Below, one piece after another: positions 30,984 through 42,100 of a DNA stretch of 64,000 bases. Numbering within the stretch: the first letter of the stretch is position 1; every line of letters begins with the position of its first letter. The stretch comes from MFD04580-c1 sp963702995. GTDB lineage: Bacteria; Planctomycetota; Phycisphaerae; Tepidisphaerales; Tepidisphaeraceae. The stretch lies in the NCBI GenBank assembly GCA_963702995.1, contig OY969783.1, positions 620,001 to 684,000 of the forward strand. The letters run 5' to 3'. Below the pieces are notes generated by a model. It was not told where the DNA came from. It saw only the letters and a list, made by a program, of their open reading frames with translations, and searched no databases. The position numbers and the translations under genes were made by a program.

Positions 30984-31587
30984 TCACACATCGCTCGCCG
31001 CGCGGACCGCCCTCTGGCGGCCCGCCAGCAGTTTCGTCCGGATCGCGCTGAGCTGCGACTTCACGCTCACGTCGATCAGCTTATCCTTCACCTTCAGGAC
31101 CAGCCCGCCAATGATCGACTCATCCACATGCTGGTGGATGATCGCCTCTTTCCCCAACGCGTCGCTCACCCTCTGGCGGACTTGGTCGAACTGCCAGCCT
31201 TCCAGCGGCTGGGCGACATAAACGTCAACATCCACCTTATTCCACTTCTCATCCAGCAGAAGGTCGAACGCGCGGGAAATCTCCCCCAGCAGCCCCAGGC
31301 GGCCCTTTTCGTTCAGCACGCCCAGGACCTTGTACGTCAACGGCGTGACCCGCCCGCCGAGCGTCCGCTCGAAGCGCCTTGGTCCGATCCGCCCGGCTGA
31401 TCGCCGGGTCGGCCAGAAAGCGGCCGAAGACCGGGTTATCCACGATCACCTGCCGCAGGTCGCGCAGCTCGCTGGCAAGCTGGTCGAGCGACGCGTTCCA
31501 TTCCGTCGCCAGCTCCAGCACCGCCTGCGCGTAAGAGCGGGCGGCCGGGGAAGTATGAGTCGCCGTGTGTTGAGCGGGTTCAGACAT
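30984..31587 (-). CDS. atpH: ATP synthase F1 subunit delta, frameshifted
   Basis: The N-terminal part reads from 31587 (MSEPAQHTATHTS, then ARSYAQAVLELATEWN) to about 31375. The C-terminal part continues in another frame (GGRVTPLTYKVLGVLNEKGR) to 30984. A single extra base near 31370 explains the switch. The whole is about 200 residues, normal for delta, which links F1 to the peripheral stalk. The subunit is normally essential in an ATP synthase, so the shift is probably a sequence error. Confidence 0.85.
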
Positions 31588-31655
31588 AGTGGTTCGCCAA
31601 TTACGGAGAGCTGATGGCCGCGCATCGATCGCGAACCCCGCCGCCCAGGGCTCAT

Positions 31656-32339
31656 TCAGTTGTTCCGAAGCGCCTGCAACTGCTCGAGGCTGCGGGAGAC
31701 GAGGTCGCGCTGGTCATCCGCATTGAGGTTCCGGCGGAGGATCTTCTCGGCGACGCTTGTGGCCAGGTTCGCGGCCTGATCGTAAATCTCGTTCAGCGCG
31801 TCGTTCTTGGCCCGCTCGATGTCCGCCAGGCTCCGCTCTTTCATCACCTGGGCATCCTGCTCGGCCTGGGTCTTGATGGTCGCGGCGATCTGCTGCGCGT
31901 CGGTCGTCGCCTTGGCGATCAGGTCGCGCACGCGCGACTCCGCGTCCGACAGCTTCGCGTTGTAATCCTTGAGCGACGCTTCCGCCTTCTGCCGGGCGCT
32001 CTCCGCCGAAGCGATATCTCCGCGGATCCGCTCCTCGCGCGCCTTCAACCCCGCAAGCACCTGCTTCCAGGCGGTGGGATAGAGGATCGCCAGCAGCGTG
32101 ATGAAGATGACCAGCACCCAGATGGCGCTGTACCAGGTCTCGGCGGCCGACGGATCGGGCATCAAGTCCGGCTTCGCTTCGCTCTCGCCTTTAGCGGCGC
32201 GGGCTTCGGTGGACTGGGTCGCCGCCGGGCCGGGGATCGCCTCGGCCGCAGCGCGAACGCCGGGGGCCAGAAGGCACGCGGCAAGCGCAAAGGAAAGAAG
32301 CAGACGGCCCTGCAGTCGCATGTGCGTTCGCGTTGACAT
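31656..32339 (-). CDS. atpF: ATP synthase F0 subunit b
   Basis: 227 residues. An N-terminal hydrophobic, signal-like stretch (LLLSFALAACLLAPGVRA) and a linker of about 35 residues precede the membrane helix (WYSAIWVLVIFITLLAILYP) and the long charged coiled coil that forms the stator. Canonical b subunits lack the leading segment. The AGGTGA site before the ATG supports the start. It lies between atpE and atpH, as usual. Confidence 0.93.
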   Translation of the reverse strand: MSTRTHMRLQGRLLLSFALAACLLAPGVRAAAEAIPGPAATQSTEARAAKGESEAKPDLMPDPSAAETWYSAIWVLVIFITLLAILYPTAWKQVLAGLKAREERIRGDIASAESARQKAEASLKDYNAKLSDAESRVRDLIAKATTDAQQIAATIKTQAEQDAQVMKERSLADIERAKNDALNEIYDQAANLATSVAEKILRRNLNADDQRDLVSRSLEQLQALRNN

Positions 32340-32585
32340 CGCTTCACCTTAGGCCGGCGCGCCAATATGGCGGCCTGGCTGTTCGAAAGTCTTCGGCTCG
32401 CGGCGTGCTCTGGTGACGCCGCCCGCTCAATCGCTCGTTCGCGACGCCGGTCAGTCCAAAAGCGGCGATCTGCCGCCGGCGAGTGTGGTCACGGGGAAGG
32501 CACTCGATCGGCTTTCGCCGTTCGAATGCCGGAAAACTCGGCGAGACCGACGCCCGCTCACGGCGCGTCGTCACGCTTAAATCGT

Positions 32586-32858
32586 TTAACCAGTGATCTT
32601 GCCGGCGAGCTGGAAGCAGATGACCAGCGCGAAGAAGGTGAACCCTTCGATCAGCGCGGCGGCGATGATCATGTTCGTGCCGATGCGGCCGCCCGCTTCG
32701 GGCTGACGCGCGATGCCTTCCATCGCCTGACCGGCCAGGTGGCCGATGCCCTTACCGGCGCCGATGACGACCAATCCTGCCCCGATGCCAGCACCGATGC
32801 CGGCGCCGACGGCGGAGAGGCCCTTGTCCCCAAGCATGTCCGCAACAACTTCGACCAT
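32586..32858 (-). CDS. atpE: ATP synthase F0 subunit c
   Basis: 90 residues: two helices with the GxGxG pattern (AGIGAGIGAG) in helix 1, the ARQPE loop, and the ion-binding Glu71 in ALIEGFTFFAL. Gly rather than Ser or Thr follows the Glu, which favours protons over sodium. GGGAG lies six bases before the ATG. Upstream, a spacer of about 340 bases with a palindromic element separates it from atpB, unusually long for this operon. Confidence 0.95.
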   Translation of the reverse strand: MVEVVADMLGDKGLSAVGAGIGAGIGAGLVVIGAGKGIGHLAGQAMEGIARQPEAGGRIGTNMIIAAALIEGFTFFALVICFQLAGKITG

Positions 32859-33037
32859 TTTAGCTCCCTTCGGGCGTTTGCCCGAAACAGTGCAGGCCTC
32901 CCGGAATCCCGAGCCGCCCGCGGATGATGTAGGTGCCGAACTTAAAAAAGTGCCCGGGCGTCGGCTGCCTGAGGGCGATCCGCAAGAAGGCCGGCGAAAT
33001 CAGAGTGCCTTTTAACACCCGCGCCAGGGCCGGTTTC

Positions 33038-33185
33038 GTAGAGCACGCACTGCGTGCCGCGACAGGCGTCCACCATCAACTGCCTCGAATCAGGCGTCCG
33101 CGGCCGCTTCCCGCCCGCCATCGTCCCGTCCGCCCGAGCCTTCATGACAGCGCCCCCGCGGCGGCACGCGATGGGTGCCCTACGG
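33038..33185. repeat. 3' palindromic element, GTAGGGCACGCACTGCGTGCCGC type, copy 1
   Basis: The left arm 33038-33060 (GAGCACGCACTGCGTGCCGC) is imperfectly complementary to the right arm 33161-33185 (GCGGCACGCGATGGGTGCCC). A second copy is at 54498-54600. It starts 12 bases after the atpB stop codon and sits in the spacer before atpE. Confidence 0.82.
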
Positions 33186-33196
33186 GGAGCGTCGCA

Positions 33197-34312
33197 TCAG
33201 TGCTCGGGCGCTACCGCACTGGCGATGAACAGCGTCACCAGGAAGGTAAAGACGTACGCCTGGAGGAATGAGACGAACAGTTCGAGCACCCGAATCAGAA
33301 GGCTCAGGATGGTCACCGGGATGCCGACACCGATCTGCGCCAGAATGCCGCTCCCCATCGGGATCAGCACAATCAACGCGGCAAGCACGATGTGCCCGGC
33401 AATCATGTTGGCGAACAAACGAATCATCAGCGCGAATGGCTTAATCACCGCACCGACCAATTCCAGGATCAGCAGCAGGCCCCAGATCAGGATGTCCGGC
33501 GCCCATTTGTAGGCCGGCTCGCCCGGCGCAGGCTTGAACGGGTGCGGCGCGAAGTTCCAGAAATAGAGCGGGACCGCCTGGAGGATCGCCTGCGCGGGGC
33601 TCAGCTTAATGCCGCCGGGATCGGTGCGGCCGTGGTCCGGGCGATGCGGGTCATGCCCGACATGCTGGTCGTCGGCGTAATGCGCGGTCGGGTCGGCCAG
33701 CGCCTTAAAATTCCCGGGGACATCGGCCGCCAGGGCGTCGCCGCGCGAATGCTCCAAATCGTGGGAGGCCTCATGGCCCTTGGCCCCATCGGACGAATGC
33801 TCTTCGTGGTGCCCGTGATGACCGTAGGTGCCGTTCATCAGCGCCTTGGCCACCTCGTCGATCCCGTTGACGTGAATGAAGATGAACGCACAGGCAGCCA
33901 GGACGCCGGTCGTAATCAGCGACCCGGTCGCGGTCGCGCCAAGGTGGCATTCTTTGCCTGTAAAGAATGTCACCAGTTCACCGATCGGCAACTGGCCAAG
34001 CAGGTTGCAGAACAGGATGAAAAAGAAGAGCGTCCAGAGGAACGGGACAAACCGGTCGGTGTGCTCTTTGAGAGCGGGGCGGAAGACCTCCACGCGGAGG
34101 AACTCCATGATCGCCTCGAAAAAGTTCTTTGTCCCCTTCGGCGGGCCCGATTCAGCGCGCTTAAAAAGAGTCGGGAAGATCAAAAGCATCAAGACCGCCG
34201 CGACCAGCGCCATGAACATCTGGTTGTTGACCACAACCGGCCCGATTTGGAACAGCGGGTGCGGCAGGACATGTTCAAGCGGGTTGGCGGCCAGGAGGTT
34301 GAGCATCTGCAT
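33197..34312 (-). CDS. atpB: ATP synthase F0 subunit a with a His-rich insertion
   Basis: 371 residues, about 100 longer than usual. The core is normal, with the essential Arg298 in ALMIRLFANMIAGH. Between membrane helices, residues 161-236 form a hydrophilic insertion with 13 His and many Asp/Glu (GHHGHHEEH, HYADDQHVGHDPHRPDH). It resembles metal-binding loops. Its side of the membrane is not certain from sequence. Translation probably starts at 34312. Confidence 0.94.
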   Translation of the reverse strand: MQMLNLLAANPLEHVLPHPLFQIGPVVVNNQMFMALVAAVLMLLIFPTLFKRAESGPPKGTKNFFEAIMEFLRVEVFRPALKEHTDRFVPFLWTLFFFILFCNLLGQLPIGELVTFFTGKECHLGATATGSLITTGVLAACAFIFIHVNGIDEVAKALMNGTYGHHGHHEEHSSDGAKGHEASHDLEHSRGDALAADVPGNFKALADPTAHYADDQHVGHDPHRPDHGRTDPGGIKLSPAQAILQAVPLYFWNFAPHPFKPAPGEPAYKWAPDILIWGLLLILELVGAVIKPFALMIRLFANMIAGHIVLAALIVLIPMGSGILAQIGVGIPVTILSLLIRVLELFVSFLQAYVFTFLVTLFIASAVAPEH

Positions 34313-34384
34313 GATGGATCCCGAGGCATTTCACGACTGCGAATCGGTTGGCGACGCTCGGGCCGCCCAGTCTGACCTTGGTGG

Positions 34385-34840
34385 CTAGTGCCCGTCCGGC
34401 GCCGCGCGACTCTCCGGCCGAGCGGCGCCGGTCGAAGCCGCGGGCACGGAAGATGACCGGACCGCTCGAACCGCGGCCGACACGACGGCGAGCAGCGTAG
34501 CGACATAAAACGCCAGCAGCCAGTACATGAACGCTGCCCGCATTTGGTGCGAGAGCATCACGATCGCTCCGCACGTCAGGGCGATGAACATATGCACGAG
34601 CGTCGCCAGAAGAGCCGATTGCGACACCGAAGCCGCGGGGCCGCCGTGGGCGAGGCCCAGGACTACAACGGCGACGCCGGCGGCGATCAGGCACCCCACG
34701 GCGGCGACGCCCATCTCCGGCAGGTGGAGGGGCCATCCCGCAAGATGGCTCGCCGCGAGCCCGCAGCCGGCAACTAGAAGCGCCGCCACCAAGATCAACA
34801 CCGCGTCACGGAGCACGTTCGTCGCTTCCGGAGCCGTCAT
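34385..34840 (-). CDS. AtpI-like membrane protein of the atp operon
   Basis: 151 residues with four predicted membrane segments (about 9-29, 42-64, 75-95 and 105-127). It has no strong sequence signature, but its place between atpZ and atpB and its topology match AtpI-type assembly proteins. The Ala/Pro-rich C-terminal tail is low complexity. GGGAG precedes the ATG closely. Confidence 0.72.
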   Translation of the reverse strand: MTAPEATNVLRDAVLILVAALLVAGCGLAASHLAGWPLHLPEMGVAAVGCLIAAGVAVVVLGLAHGGPAASVSQSALLATLVHMFIALTCGAIVMLSHQMRAAFMYWLLAFYVATLLAVVSAAVRAVRSSSVPAASTGAARPESRAAPDGH

Positions 34841-34910
34841 CCGGCTCCCGCCCGAGAGTCAACCGCACGCGCGAAACGTTCGCCTCGTCGCACGACGGGC
34901 TCGCACCGCG

Positions 34911-35122
34911 TCATTCGTCCTGGTTTGCCCGCAAGCCGTCCCGGATCAGCGGGTACATCCCGGCCGCGACACCGAGCATCGATCCAATCATCACGGGCCA
35001 CGGCGCCCAGTTCGGGTTGCGGCCTTCAAGCCAATGGCCCGCGAAATAGCCCAGGAGCGCACGGCCAAAACCTGCAGCCCGTTGTTGAGGTAACGCCCGA
35101 GGTCTTGTTTGTCGTCCGCCAT
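34911..35122 (-). CDS. atpZ: AtpZ/AtpI-family protein, frameshifted
   Basis: From the ATG at 35122, eight bases after GGAGG, the frame reads MADDKQDLGRYLNNGLQVLA. One base is missing near 35060, and the rest continues as LLGYFAGHWLEGRNPNWAPW and MIGSMLGVAAGMYPLIRD to 34911. Restored, it has 70 residues and two membrane helices, as in AtpZ. AtpZ and AtpI form a cation channel in some bacteria. It is too short and too broken for routine gene calling, but the match is clear. Confidence 0.78.
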
Positions 35123-35472
35123 TGCCTCGACCTCCGCACCCAAAGGGCCGGCTCAAAGTCAGGCGGAACACCCGAAGGTTACGCGGCCGAACAGACATTG
35201 TGCATTTTTGCACGAAGTCGGCCACGCAACCACCCGTCGGATGACCGAACAGGGCAGTTCCAAGGGGCGGTAGATTAGTTTCCGGGCTGGTGAAGGTCAA
35301 GGTGAACGGGCGACGGAACTTGCTTGAGGTCCGGGCGCGTCGTGGGAACGCCGACGTCCCCGTCGGCCTTTCGCGTCGAGCCGACGAGGACGTCGGCGTT
35401 CCCAGGCTGGAATCGCTGACAGAAACAGCCACGCCCCTCTCACATGCCAGCCCGTCGCCCGGCGGGACGGGA
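35123..35472. other. Spacer with the atp operon promoter region, no gene seen
   Basis: No coding frame is supported. It should contain the promoter of the atp operon, and it includes the palindrome at 35343-35404. Confidence 0.4.
35343..35404. repeat. 25-bp inverted repeat, TGGGAACGCCGACGTCC type
   Basis: Bases 35343-35367 pair with 35380-35404 with one mismatch around a 12-nt loop. It has no T-run. It lies 69 bases after the stop of the oxidoreductase gene. Confidence 0.85.
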
Positions 35473-36469
35473 TCAACCGCCCTGCGACGCGCCGACTTCT
35501 ATGAGCACTTTCCCCATCGGCCCGGCTTTCAGCCGCTCGAAGGCGGCCGGGAGTTGGTCGAACGGGAACACCTTGTCAACCTGCGGCCGCGCGTCGATCT
35601 TTTTCAACAGGGCCAGCACGCCGCGCCACGCCTCCTGGCTCTCGGCGGCGGTGTAGGCGCCGACGGAAACCCCGCCCACCTTGAGTCGCCGGAAAAAGAG
35701 CGTCGCCGTCGCAAACTGGGGAACGGCCGGCGAGCTGGCCGACGCAACTCACCTTACCGTTCTCGCCGAGGGTTTCGATGACATCAACCAACTGCTGCCC
35801 GCCGATGTTGTCGATCGCCAGATCAACGCGGCGGCCGGCGAGATCGAACTTCAGCGCCTTGCGCCAAGACGCATCCTCCAGGTCCGGCGTGTGCGTCGCA
35901 CCCAGAGCCCGAAGGCGTTCTCGCTTGGCCGGGTCGCGCAAAAGCGCGACGACCGTATGCCCCATCGCACGGGCCAACTGGGTGCTGGCGACGCCGACGC
36001 CGCCAGAGGCTCCAGTAATCAACACGACCGATCCGGGGGGCAGGCCCGGCCACTGCGTCAGCGCCTGGTAGGCCGTCAGGTAGACCAGCGGCGCCCCGGC
36101 CGCCTCGGTGGAGGCCCAGCCGCTGGGGGGTTCCACCAGCGACTCGACCGGCACGGCGGCCATCTCGGCGAACGTTCCGGGACGGCTGACGCCGATTTCG
36201 CTCCGGAGCAACAGCCGCCGGTCACCAACGCTTACCCCCGCGACGCCAGGGCCGACCGCCGTGACGGTGCCGACCGCGTCGCGCCCGAGAATGTGAGGCA
36301 TCGGCGGCTTTGCCGGGTATTGCCCTTCGGAGAGGTAACGGTCGGCGGGGTTGAGCGAAGCATATTGGATGGCGAGCACCGCCTCCCCGGGGCCGGGCAC
36401 TGGGTCGGGCGCATCCGAGAGGCGCAGCCCATCGACACCCGTCAATTGTGTTAGCAGCCAGGCGTTCAT
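35473..36469 (-). CDS. MDR-family NADPH:quinone oxidoreductase-like protein, frameshifted
   Basis: From the ATG at 36469 (MNAWLLTQLTGVDGLRL) the catalytic domain and the Rossmann motif LITGASGGVGVASTQLA are intact. Near 35725 the frame changes and the C-terminus follows as RRLKVGGVSVGAYTAAESQE to 35473. Restored length is about 331 residues. The zinc-ligand cysteines of alcohol dehydrogenases are absent, as in quinone reductases. It is an NAD(P)H-dependent reductase of unknown substrate, not linked in function to its neighbours. Confidence 0.82.
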
Positions 36470-36709
36470 CGCGAAACCCTCCTTGACAGCGGAACGGCAG
36501 AGCCAATCCCCGGATCGTAGGCCCGCGCGTCCGCACTGCAACTTTGGGAACGATTCTCTTCCGCGACGCCAGAATCCGCTTACACGCGCGGGTCCGTCGG
36601 CACCGCGTTTTTATTTGCCATCCTGGACGGGACCGTTGTGGGGCGGTCACGCTTCAGATCGCTCTGGAAGCCGAGTCTCTGAACCCTCTACGCGAAACAA
36701 GGAGCCAAT

Positions 36710-37138
36710 ATGGCCGGCACACCTCGATATGTGGTCCGAAAAGTCGGAGACAGGTACATCACGGAGCCCGTTGCCAGTGCCGGGATCGAAATCTGCTCGC
36801 TCTGCACGGCGGGCGGCGGGCTACTCGCGCTCTATGGGGCTGGCAAAGGGGGATGGCTTGGGCTGGGTCTGACTGCGCTGGGCGGCGGCATGTTCTATCG
36901 CGGCCTCACCGGCCGAAATCCCGTCAAGCTGTTCCGCGGCCGGTCGTCCCGCGCACGCTCCGGCGAGGCCTCACTCGGGCCGTCCTATCCGCACGATTAC
37001 CGCGGTCGGTCGAATCAGCTTCCCGCCGACGAGATTGACGAAGCCGCCATGGAAAGCTTCCCCGCGAGCGACCCCCCGTCGCGTCACGCCAAGTCCGAGC
37101 CTGAGCCATCGCGGCGACCGGCGGCCATGGTGCCCTGA
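36710..37138 (+). CDS. DUF2892-like membrane protein with a SFPASDPPS tail
   Basis: 142 residues. Two short hydrophobic segments rich in Gly (LCTAGGGLLALYGAGKGG and GLGLTALGGGMFYRGLTG) resemble the YgaP-type DUF2892 fold. They are shared with the N-terminal half of the SRPBCC protein at 44758-45552. The C-terminal DEIDEAAMESFPASDPPS motif recurs in many small proteobacterial and planctomycete proteins of unknown role. A run of AAGGAG lies before the ATG. Confidence 0.72.
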   Translation: MAGTPRYVVRKVGDRYITEPVASAGIEICSLCTAGGGLLALYGAGKGGWLGLGLTALGGGMFYRGLTGRNPVKLFRGRSSRARSGEASLGPSYPHDYRGRSNQLPADEIDEAAMESFPASDPPSRHAKSEPEPSRRPAAMVP

Positions 37139-37164
37139 GAGGGCTGGCGAGGCCAACCGGTTGG

Positions 37165-39059
37165 TTATCCCAGAAATGTCCCGAAGAACGAGCGGCCGGC
37201 GGCAAATTGACCGGCGGTCGTCGCGATCCGCCCGGGCTCCAGAGCGATCGCGTAGACGATCGTGGGCGTTTTTCCGACCCGTCGCGGGACCCGGACTCGG
37301 TACGTCGCGATGGTACTGCCGCCGGACGTCTTGGTTCGGGTCACCTGCGCGAACCCGGAGAAGCCGTTCGATGAGATGATCACGTCGCTCCCCCCCAAGG
37401 TCGATCGATCGATCGGGGCGGCGGTTGACGCATAGGTGATGGTGAAGCTAAACAACCCCGAGGCGCTGGCGACTGATTTGGCCGACAAAATCGCGGTCGG
37501 CACGCCGGCCGCCGGTGCATCGGCCGTCTGCACAGGCACGTGCGATGTGTAAAGATCCATCGCCGTGCCCGAGCCGTCGGGGTTGTCTCCCGTGCTGTTC
37601 GAGTTGTCCGCCCAGACCGGGGCCATTTCCCCATTCAGAAAGGCAAGGCCCGTGTAGTCGCCGAAGTCGTTCGTGCTGTTCGCCTGTGACGCGGCGGCCG
37701 TCGAAGCCGTGGAGACTCCCGCCTGGATCTGAACGTTAGGGCTGAAGTCAACGCCGCTGGGCGAAGGCGAGCCCACCGCACCATAAAACTGGACATCGTT
37801 GTTTGGGACCGCGTCCAAACTTCCGTGGCCAACGATCCCCGTATCGTTCCGGCAGTCGTACCAGACAATACCGACGTTCCCGGTCGTGGGGTCGATCGCG
37901 ATCTTCGGGAAAAACTGGCTGTTGGCGGTCGCGTCATCGTTGACGCGAACCGGCACGCTCCAGGACGAACCCCCGTTGTCCGAGTACCGAAGCATGATGT
38001 TGGTATCGACGCTCTGGGGGGCCGGCGCGTCCGTGTAGACCATGTAGAGTCGGCCGGTATACGGGCCGCCGCTCCGGTCGAACGCGAGGCCGATCTCGGC
38101 GTCGATGCTTCGGTGAGGCTCGGCGGGGATTGGTTCGGCGTCGCCGACGTTCGTCGTGCCGATGACGACGGGCTTGGTGAACTTCTTTGGCCCAGCCCGT
38201 CCGGGTCAGTCTGGACGGAGATCGTTCCCGGCGCGCTCCCCGTCCCCGGCGACTGGTAGGCGACGACCACCTGCCCGGCGGGGCCGATCGCGATATCGCC
38301 CACGTTCTGCCCCGGCGCCCCAACAATCCGGCGGGGCTTACCAAACCTGATCGCCGCCCCAAGCCCCTTCACCCGCGCGCCATACGCCAGGGCGCCGGAT
38401 TCGCCCGTCCTGACGCCGCCGCTTTCAACGCCGCCCCCTTCCTGATAGGCCACCCAGACCGACGCCGCGCCTTTGCCATCCGGCCCGGTGACGACCGTAG
38501 GCTGATCGGCCTGACCGGCGAACTCCATCACGTGGGTAAAGGTCAGCCCGCCGTCGGTACTGGAGAGGAGCTCGGCCCGGAAGGCGGTGCTCAGGTAGGC
38601 GAAATACAGGTTCCCGTAGGCGTCGAACGCGGCGCTGGGGTCACAGCAGGCGGCGGGCAGGCCGTCGGCGCCCGTGGCGAACTGTCGCGTCTGCCAGGTG
38701 GCCCCGCCATCGTTGCTCACGGTGCCGAAGAGCGTCATGCCGCTCTCGTTGGACGCGATGAACCGCCGGAGCGGGTTGGTCGGGTCGATCGCAATCGTCC
38801 CTTCGGCCTGGGCGCCGGGAGCATGGCTCACGTTCGTCGGCAGGGGGATCGCGCCAACTGAGACAGAAAACAACGCGCGGCCCTCGAGGGCTTCAACTTG
38901 AGCCGCGCCGAACAAGGGACGGGGTGCCAGCGGGCCGCGACCGTGAGGGAGCGGTCGGAATCCGTTGGGCGTCGCTCCGCCGACCGGGACGACCCCCCGT
39001 TGTGCGCCAACTGCTCCCTTACGGGCGCGGCTCCTTGATGGCCTTCTTTCAGCCGGCAT
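37165..39059 (-). CDS. BNR/sialidase-like beta-propeller surface protein, frameshifted
   Basis: The start is set at 39059, with GGAG eight bases before. An LEPR-XLL-like export motif (VEALEGRALFSV) comes after a basic N-terminus. Bacterial neuraminidase repeats follow (SNDGGATWQT, SSTDGGLTFTH, YSDNGGSSWSVPV), giving a six-bladed propeller. The frame changes near 38185. A C-terminal Ig-like domain (LFSFTITYASTAAPIDRST) is shared with the next gene. About 630 residues in all. It is probably a surface-exposed glycan-interacting protein. Confidence 0.72.
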
Positions 39060-39178
39060 GCTCGACGCTCCATCCAAACCGCAAGGGAAAGGGCTCGGGC
39101 GGGCGACACGCGCGGCCCCGCGCACAGAGGGTGACCACCCAAGCCAAGCGCAGCCTCGTTGCATCGGATCCTGACAAG

Positions 39179-42100
39179 TTACAAGATCTCAAACGTCGAA
39201 TTCGCCATCGGCTTGACCGTCCGCGGCGTCTTAAGCTTCCCGAACGCGCCGGCGAAAAAGCGGCTCGCGGTGTCAACCCCGGAGTGGATCGAAACCGACC
39301 CGATCCGGCTTGCCGTCCCGCCGACGACCACATCATTCCCGTTCCTGAAGATGCCGTCCACCGGGTTGACGCCGGCCCCGATGGTCGAGTTGACGACCGC
39401 GCCGCCGACTTTGATCTTGCCGATCGCCCCGCCCCCGAACGTATCGGCCGCACTGCCGGTGCCGCCGATCGCGTTGTCCGTCCCCAGGCTCGCGCCGGCG
39501 AGGATGCGCGAGCCGGACACGTCCCGGCCGACCGTCAAGCTCGAGATCCCATCCCGGGCGACCAGATCGCCCGACAAGCTGCCGATCGCGATATTGCCCA
39601 CCGCCCCCACGACGTAAAACGTGCCCGTCACGTCCGCGCGCGTCGCCGAGAAGCTGCCGAGCGTGCCATCAACCGTCACGCTGCGGATCGCGACGCGGCC
39701 GTCCCCTCCCACTCCCGATATCTTCGCCGCACTGCGCCGGGTTGTGCCCGAGAGCAAAATGTCGAACTGGCTGCCGTTGTAGTAAACCGTCCCAACACCG
39801 CCACCGGTCATCGTAACGGTAATCCTGGTCCCGTCGGCATCCAGGAAGGTAAGCTTCTTACTGTGCTTCCCCACCGCGCCGAACGTCCCGACCGTACCGG
39901 ACCCCGGCACGTTCAGGCGGCGAAGGGGTGTGGCCGGCGAAAGGGCCGCCGGGTTGCTTGCCCCGACCAGGAGCTGGCCGTTCGACTGCACTTGACCGAA
40001 GGCCCGCAGGAACAGATCGCCAATGTGGATCGCCCGGGGATGCACGGCGGTCGGGGTAACGGCGGTGGAGGTGGTGTACTTGCCGCCCGCGGCAAAGCTG
40101 GGGTCGAGCTGGCCGCTGGGCGTCAGCGCCGCGACGGCCGTCTGGGCCGAACCGCCGGAACTGGTGGTGCCGAAGACGATGACCTGGCCGGTCCCCTGGA
40201 CCTGGACGCCGTCGGCGTCGTCGTCGCCACCGAAGTCGATTGTCGCCAGGCCGCCTGAACCGAAGGTGGTGTCCGTGGTGCCGTCGGCATTGAGGCGAAC
40301 CACCCCGAAATGGCCCGAGCTCGTCCGATTGGCGACGACTACTTTCCCGTCACTCTGAACCGCGAGGCCTTCCGTTCGATCGAGCGAGCCGAGGTCGGTT
40401 CGGACACCTAGTTGCCCGATCTGCACGGCCTGCCCGCCGTTGAACGTTGAGTCGAGCGCGCCCTGGGCGGTCAGGCGGAACACCTCGACCGACGGCCCGC
40501 TCGCGCCGGCCGCGACGATTCCGCCGGAGGGGGACAGCGCCAGCGCCCCGACGACCGCCTGACTGGAATCCGCCGGCACCGTCACCCGCCCGCCGGCGCC
40601 GAACGTCTTGTCGAGCGCGCCGTTGGACAGGAACCGTGCGAAGGCAAAGCCGGTGGACGTCCCGCCGGCGGCGATGGATGCGCCGCCGAGGGTCACCGAG
40701 CCGTCGGCCCCGATCGCAACGCCGTACGCCGTATCGGCCCCGCCGAAATCCGCCACCGCAACCCCGCCCGATCCGAAATGGTTGTCAGGGTTGCCGTTCG
40801 CCGACCAGCGCCAGACGGCGAAGTCCCCGTTCCGCGACCCCGTTGCGACGATGCGGCCGCTGGGGTCGATGCCGACGCCATACAGTGCGTCAACGTTTGC
40901 CGCGCCCGTCACGATCTCGCCGCCGGAGCCAAAGGTCGTATCCACCGAGCCGTCGGCGTTGAACCGCTGGACCACGCCCTGGGTGTTCGTGCTCCCGGCG
41001 ACTCCCTGGTGCCCCGTGACGAGGAAGCGGCCGTCGGGGAGGGCGACGAGCGACTCCGCGACGAACGCCGTGCTGACCGGGTTCCCCGAGTTGAACGTCG
41101 GGTCTACCGTCGGTTTGGGCGCCGGGACGGCCACATTGAACGCGGCGGTGACCGACGGGACGGGCAGATGATCGTCGGCGTCGAAGACGCTGTTCGCGTT
41201 CACGGTGATGGTGTAGGCGCCGTTGTCGGCGGTTTGGAACGCGCCGCTGGGGGCGACGACGGTATACGTCGCCGATTCGACGGCCGCGTTGCCGGTACTG
41301 GGCGCGACGGCGAAGCCGGTCACGGTTAGCGCCGCCCCGGTCGGGCCGGTGACGCTGATGTTGCCGGGGCTGATCGTCGCAAGGTCGATTGAATGGTCGT
41401 CGGTGTAGGTCACGGTGACCGTGACGCCCTGAACGCCGGCGGCTTTCACATCGGTGGGGGCCATGATGACCGCGCTGGGCGCCTGCGGGGCGACGGCCGC
41501 CACGTTCACATTGAATGAGCCGAAGGCTTCCGGCACGATCGCGCCATTCTGATTGGCCACCTGCCCGGGGAGAACGGTGATCGTGTAAGCGCCGTTGTCG
41601 GCATTGCCCCAGGCGCCGCTGGGAGCGGTGACGGTATAAACGACGGTCGCGGTCTTGCCGTCGGGCGAGAACGACGGCGTTGCGCTGGAGACGCCCAGGT
41701 GCGTGGCGGTATCGGCCGCCGGAGTGACGAGAAGGTCGGCCGGCCCGATGGTAGCGGTGTTGAAGCCGAATGCGTCGGTGTAGGTAACGGTAACGGATTC
41801 GGTCGCCTGCCCGGCCGCGGTGACGGGCGCCGCGGAGAGGGACGCGACCTGCGGCGAGCTAAGGTCCACCGTCATGCGGAAGGCGTGCGTCTGGCCGCCG
41901 ATCGTGCCGACACCGGTCACCTGGCCCGCGTTATTGATGCCGGTCGCTTCCTGAAGAACCCAGCCGGAATTCGCCGGGAGCAGGTCATTGAGGTTGATTA
42001 CCGCGCCGCCGCGGAACAGCACCGCCTGCCCGTCCGAAACGGCGGCGGCGCTGGCGGCCGTGGCGCAGAAGCGCCAACCGCGTCGCCATTCTGGTTCACG

